Source: Epsilonproteobacteria bacterium UBA6211 | GTDB taxonomy: Bacteria; Campylobacterota; Campylobacteria; Campylobacterales; Arcobacteraceae | NCBI GenBank assembly: GCA_002421845.1 | Contig: DISL01000077.1 | Location: 1-29,924 of the forward strand | Direction of reading: 5' to 3' | Length of the DNA stretch: 29,924 bases | Shown: positions 28,926 to 29,924 of the stretch, one piece after another | How positions within the stretch are numbered: the first letter of the stretch is position 1 | Layout: the number at the start of each line of letters is the position of its first letter | Notes under the pieces: generated by a model | What the model saw: only the letters and a program-made list of their open reading frames with translations | Databases searched by the model: none | What the model was told of the DNA's origin: nothing | Translations under genes and position numbers: made by a program

Positions 28926-29866
28926 ATGATTCAAAACCATATCGAGAATTTTTTTTTCATTGCAAGTATGAAAAAAATCTTAACACAAAAACACTTGCAG
29001 CATATGAGATAGATTTAAAGCAATTTATAAGCCACAAAGAAATATCCTCACTTGATATTTTAGATATAGATAAATTCGTATTAAAAAACTTCATCCAACA
29101 TTTATACCAAATTGACTACAAACCAAAAACAATCAAACGAAAACTTGCTACACTAAAAGCTTTTTTTAACCATCTTGAATTTGAGGAAATTATAGCAATA
29201 AATCCGTTTAGAAAATTAAATGTATCCATCAAAGAGCCGAAAATGCTACCAAAAACTATTGAATTAAGAGAAATAAAAAAATTTCTCAAAGGACTTTATA
29301 AAATCAAAGAAAACTATCAAAAAAATGACACATATGGATATAAAGCATTGGTAAGAGATATAGTCGTAATTGAAATGTTGTTTAGTACCGGTATGAGAGT
29401 ATCGGAACTTGCAAATTTATTAAAAACTAGTATCAATATCCAATCAGGGACTATCAAGCTTAACGGTAAAGGTTCAAAAGAGAGAATAATACAAATATGT
29501 GATAATGAGATAAAAAAGGCTTTGAAAGAATATACTATTTTATTCGCAGATGAACTATCTGAATCAAAATATTTCTTGATTAATAGATTTGGAAACAATT
29601 TTTCTGACCAATCAATACGTCATATGATATCCAAATACCAAAAAGTTTTCGGTATCCAAAAACATCTTACCCCTCATATGTTCCGCCACTCTTTTGCTAC
29701 GCTACTTTTGGAAGAAGGTGTAGATATAAGGTATATACAAAATATGCTTGGTCATGCTTCCATATCAACTACCCAGATTTACACCCAAGTCAATATGAAA
29801 CATCAAAAAAAACTACTGAATACAAAACACCCTAGAAGGCATTTTAATTTTTTGGAAGAATCATAA
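28926..29866 (+). pseudogene. Tyrosine recombinase (Xer/integrase family) with reading frame broken at a nine-T run
   Basis: ATG at 28926, with AGGAGA upstream, opens MIQNHIENF but leaves the recombinase frame at a T9 tract (28949-28957). From there a second frame is continuously open to 29866 and encodes a complete SAM-like core-binding domain (KNLNTKTLAAYEIDLKQF onwards) and catalytic domain with Arg (STGMRVSELANL), Lys (GKGSKER), His-x-x-Arg (HMFRHSFAT), His (LGHAS) and Tyr (IYTQV). One more T, or two fewer, restores one ~313-residue protein. The downstream frame has no ATG, GTG or TTG start before mid-protein; the ATG at 29243 would lose the N-terminal domain. It may be a phase-variable gene, a slippage-rescued gene or a sequencing error. 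Confidence 0.8.
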
Positions 29867-29889
29867 ATAGACTATTTTAGTGAAGAAAG

Positions 29890-29920
29890 TATCCTATTGC
29901 CAATTATTGATAATAGGATA
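29890..29920. terminator. Hairpin downstream of the recombinase gene
   Basis: TATCCTATT (29890-29898) and AATAGGATA (29912-29920) are perfectly complementary with a 13-nt loop. It follows the recombinase stop by 23 nt and the sequence continues TTAT at the window end, so it is a plausible but incomplete terminator. Confidence 0.5.
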
Positions 29921-29924
29921 TTAT

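Noticed and set aside
29243..29866. Complete recombinase starting at ATG 29243
   Set aside because: The same frame is open and codes for a normal core-binding domain back to about 28949, so this ATG is internal.

Overview
The window is AT-rich, gene-dense DNA that looks like a chromosome segment of a free-living Campylobacterota (Epsilonproteobacteria) bacterium. Three things point there: the 3' half of a nap cluster in the order napB-napF-orf-napL-napD (napL is characteristic of this group), a CetB-like PAS protein, and extended -10 promoters with no clear -35. I cannot fix the genus. No rRNA, tRNA or CRISPR array was recognised.

Layout. 1-3036 (+): end of the periplasmic nitrate reductase operon, closing with a small PAS protein. 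3041-3440 (-): a monoheme cytochrome c behind a class II-type FNR-like promoter. 3499-4662 (+): a CPA2-type antiporter. 4676-9602 (-): an apparent eight-gene operon, read from its promoter as DUF4492 protein, cydA, cydB, a 31-residue CydX-like peptide, a NifX-like His-rich protein, a membrane-anchored protein, a conserved protein and a HAD phosphatase. It starts from a TTGACA-N17-TATAAT promoter covered by two copies of a GAACATATGT palindrome. 9807-10385 (+), divergent: a DUF134 regulator fused to a NifX-like domain, the obvious candidate for binding those operators. 10382-14718 (-): rnhB, a HepT/MntA-like HEPN-nucleotidyltransferase pair, two lipoproteins, a RelE/RHH toxin-antitoxin pair and an AAA-type ATPase (an accessory stretch). 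14765-28798: an iron-homeostasis region with a DUF2325 protein, metE, a FeoB-associated Cys-rich peptide, ferritin, an unknown protein, flavodoxin, a pilin-like 43-residue peptide, exbB-exbD-hemP-tonB, then a TonB-dependent receptor with its ABC importer and three poorly characterised partner genes. 28926-29866 (+): a tyrosine recombinase whose reading frame is broken at a run of nine T.

How it fits together. Nap, cytochrome c and cytochrome bd are respiratory modules for nitrate and low oxygen. The iron region is tied together by four promoters (14765, 18197, 20270, 21983) with the same architecture: an upstream Fur-like 7-1-7 box, exactly 29 nt, a TANTAT -10, then a second Fur-like box over the start site. 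ExbB/ExbD/TonB would energise the receptor, and the binding protein, permease and ATPase would carry the cargo (heme or a siderophore) inwards. The functions of the three genes after the ATPase are unknown.

The best candidates for something undescribed are the DUF134-NifX/operator/cytochrome bd module, the receptor-ABC operon ending in three unknown genes including two related glutamine-amidotransferase-like proteins, and the shared Fur promoter geometry. All positions and motif counts were made by eye.
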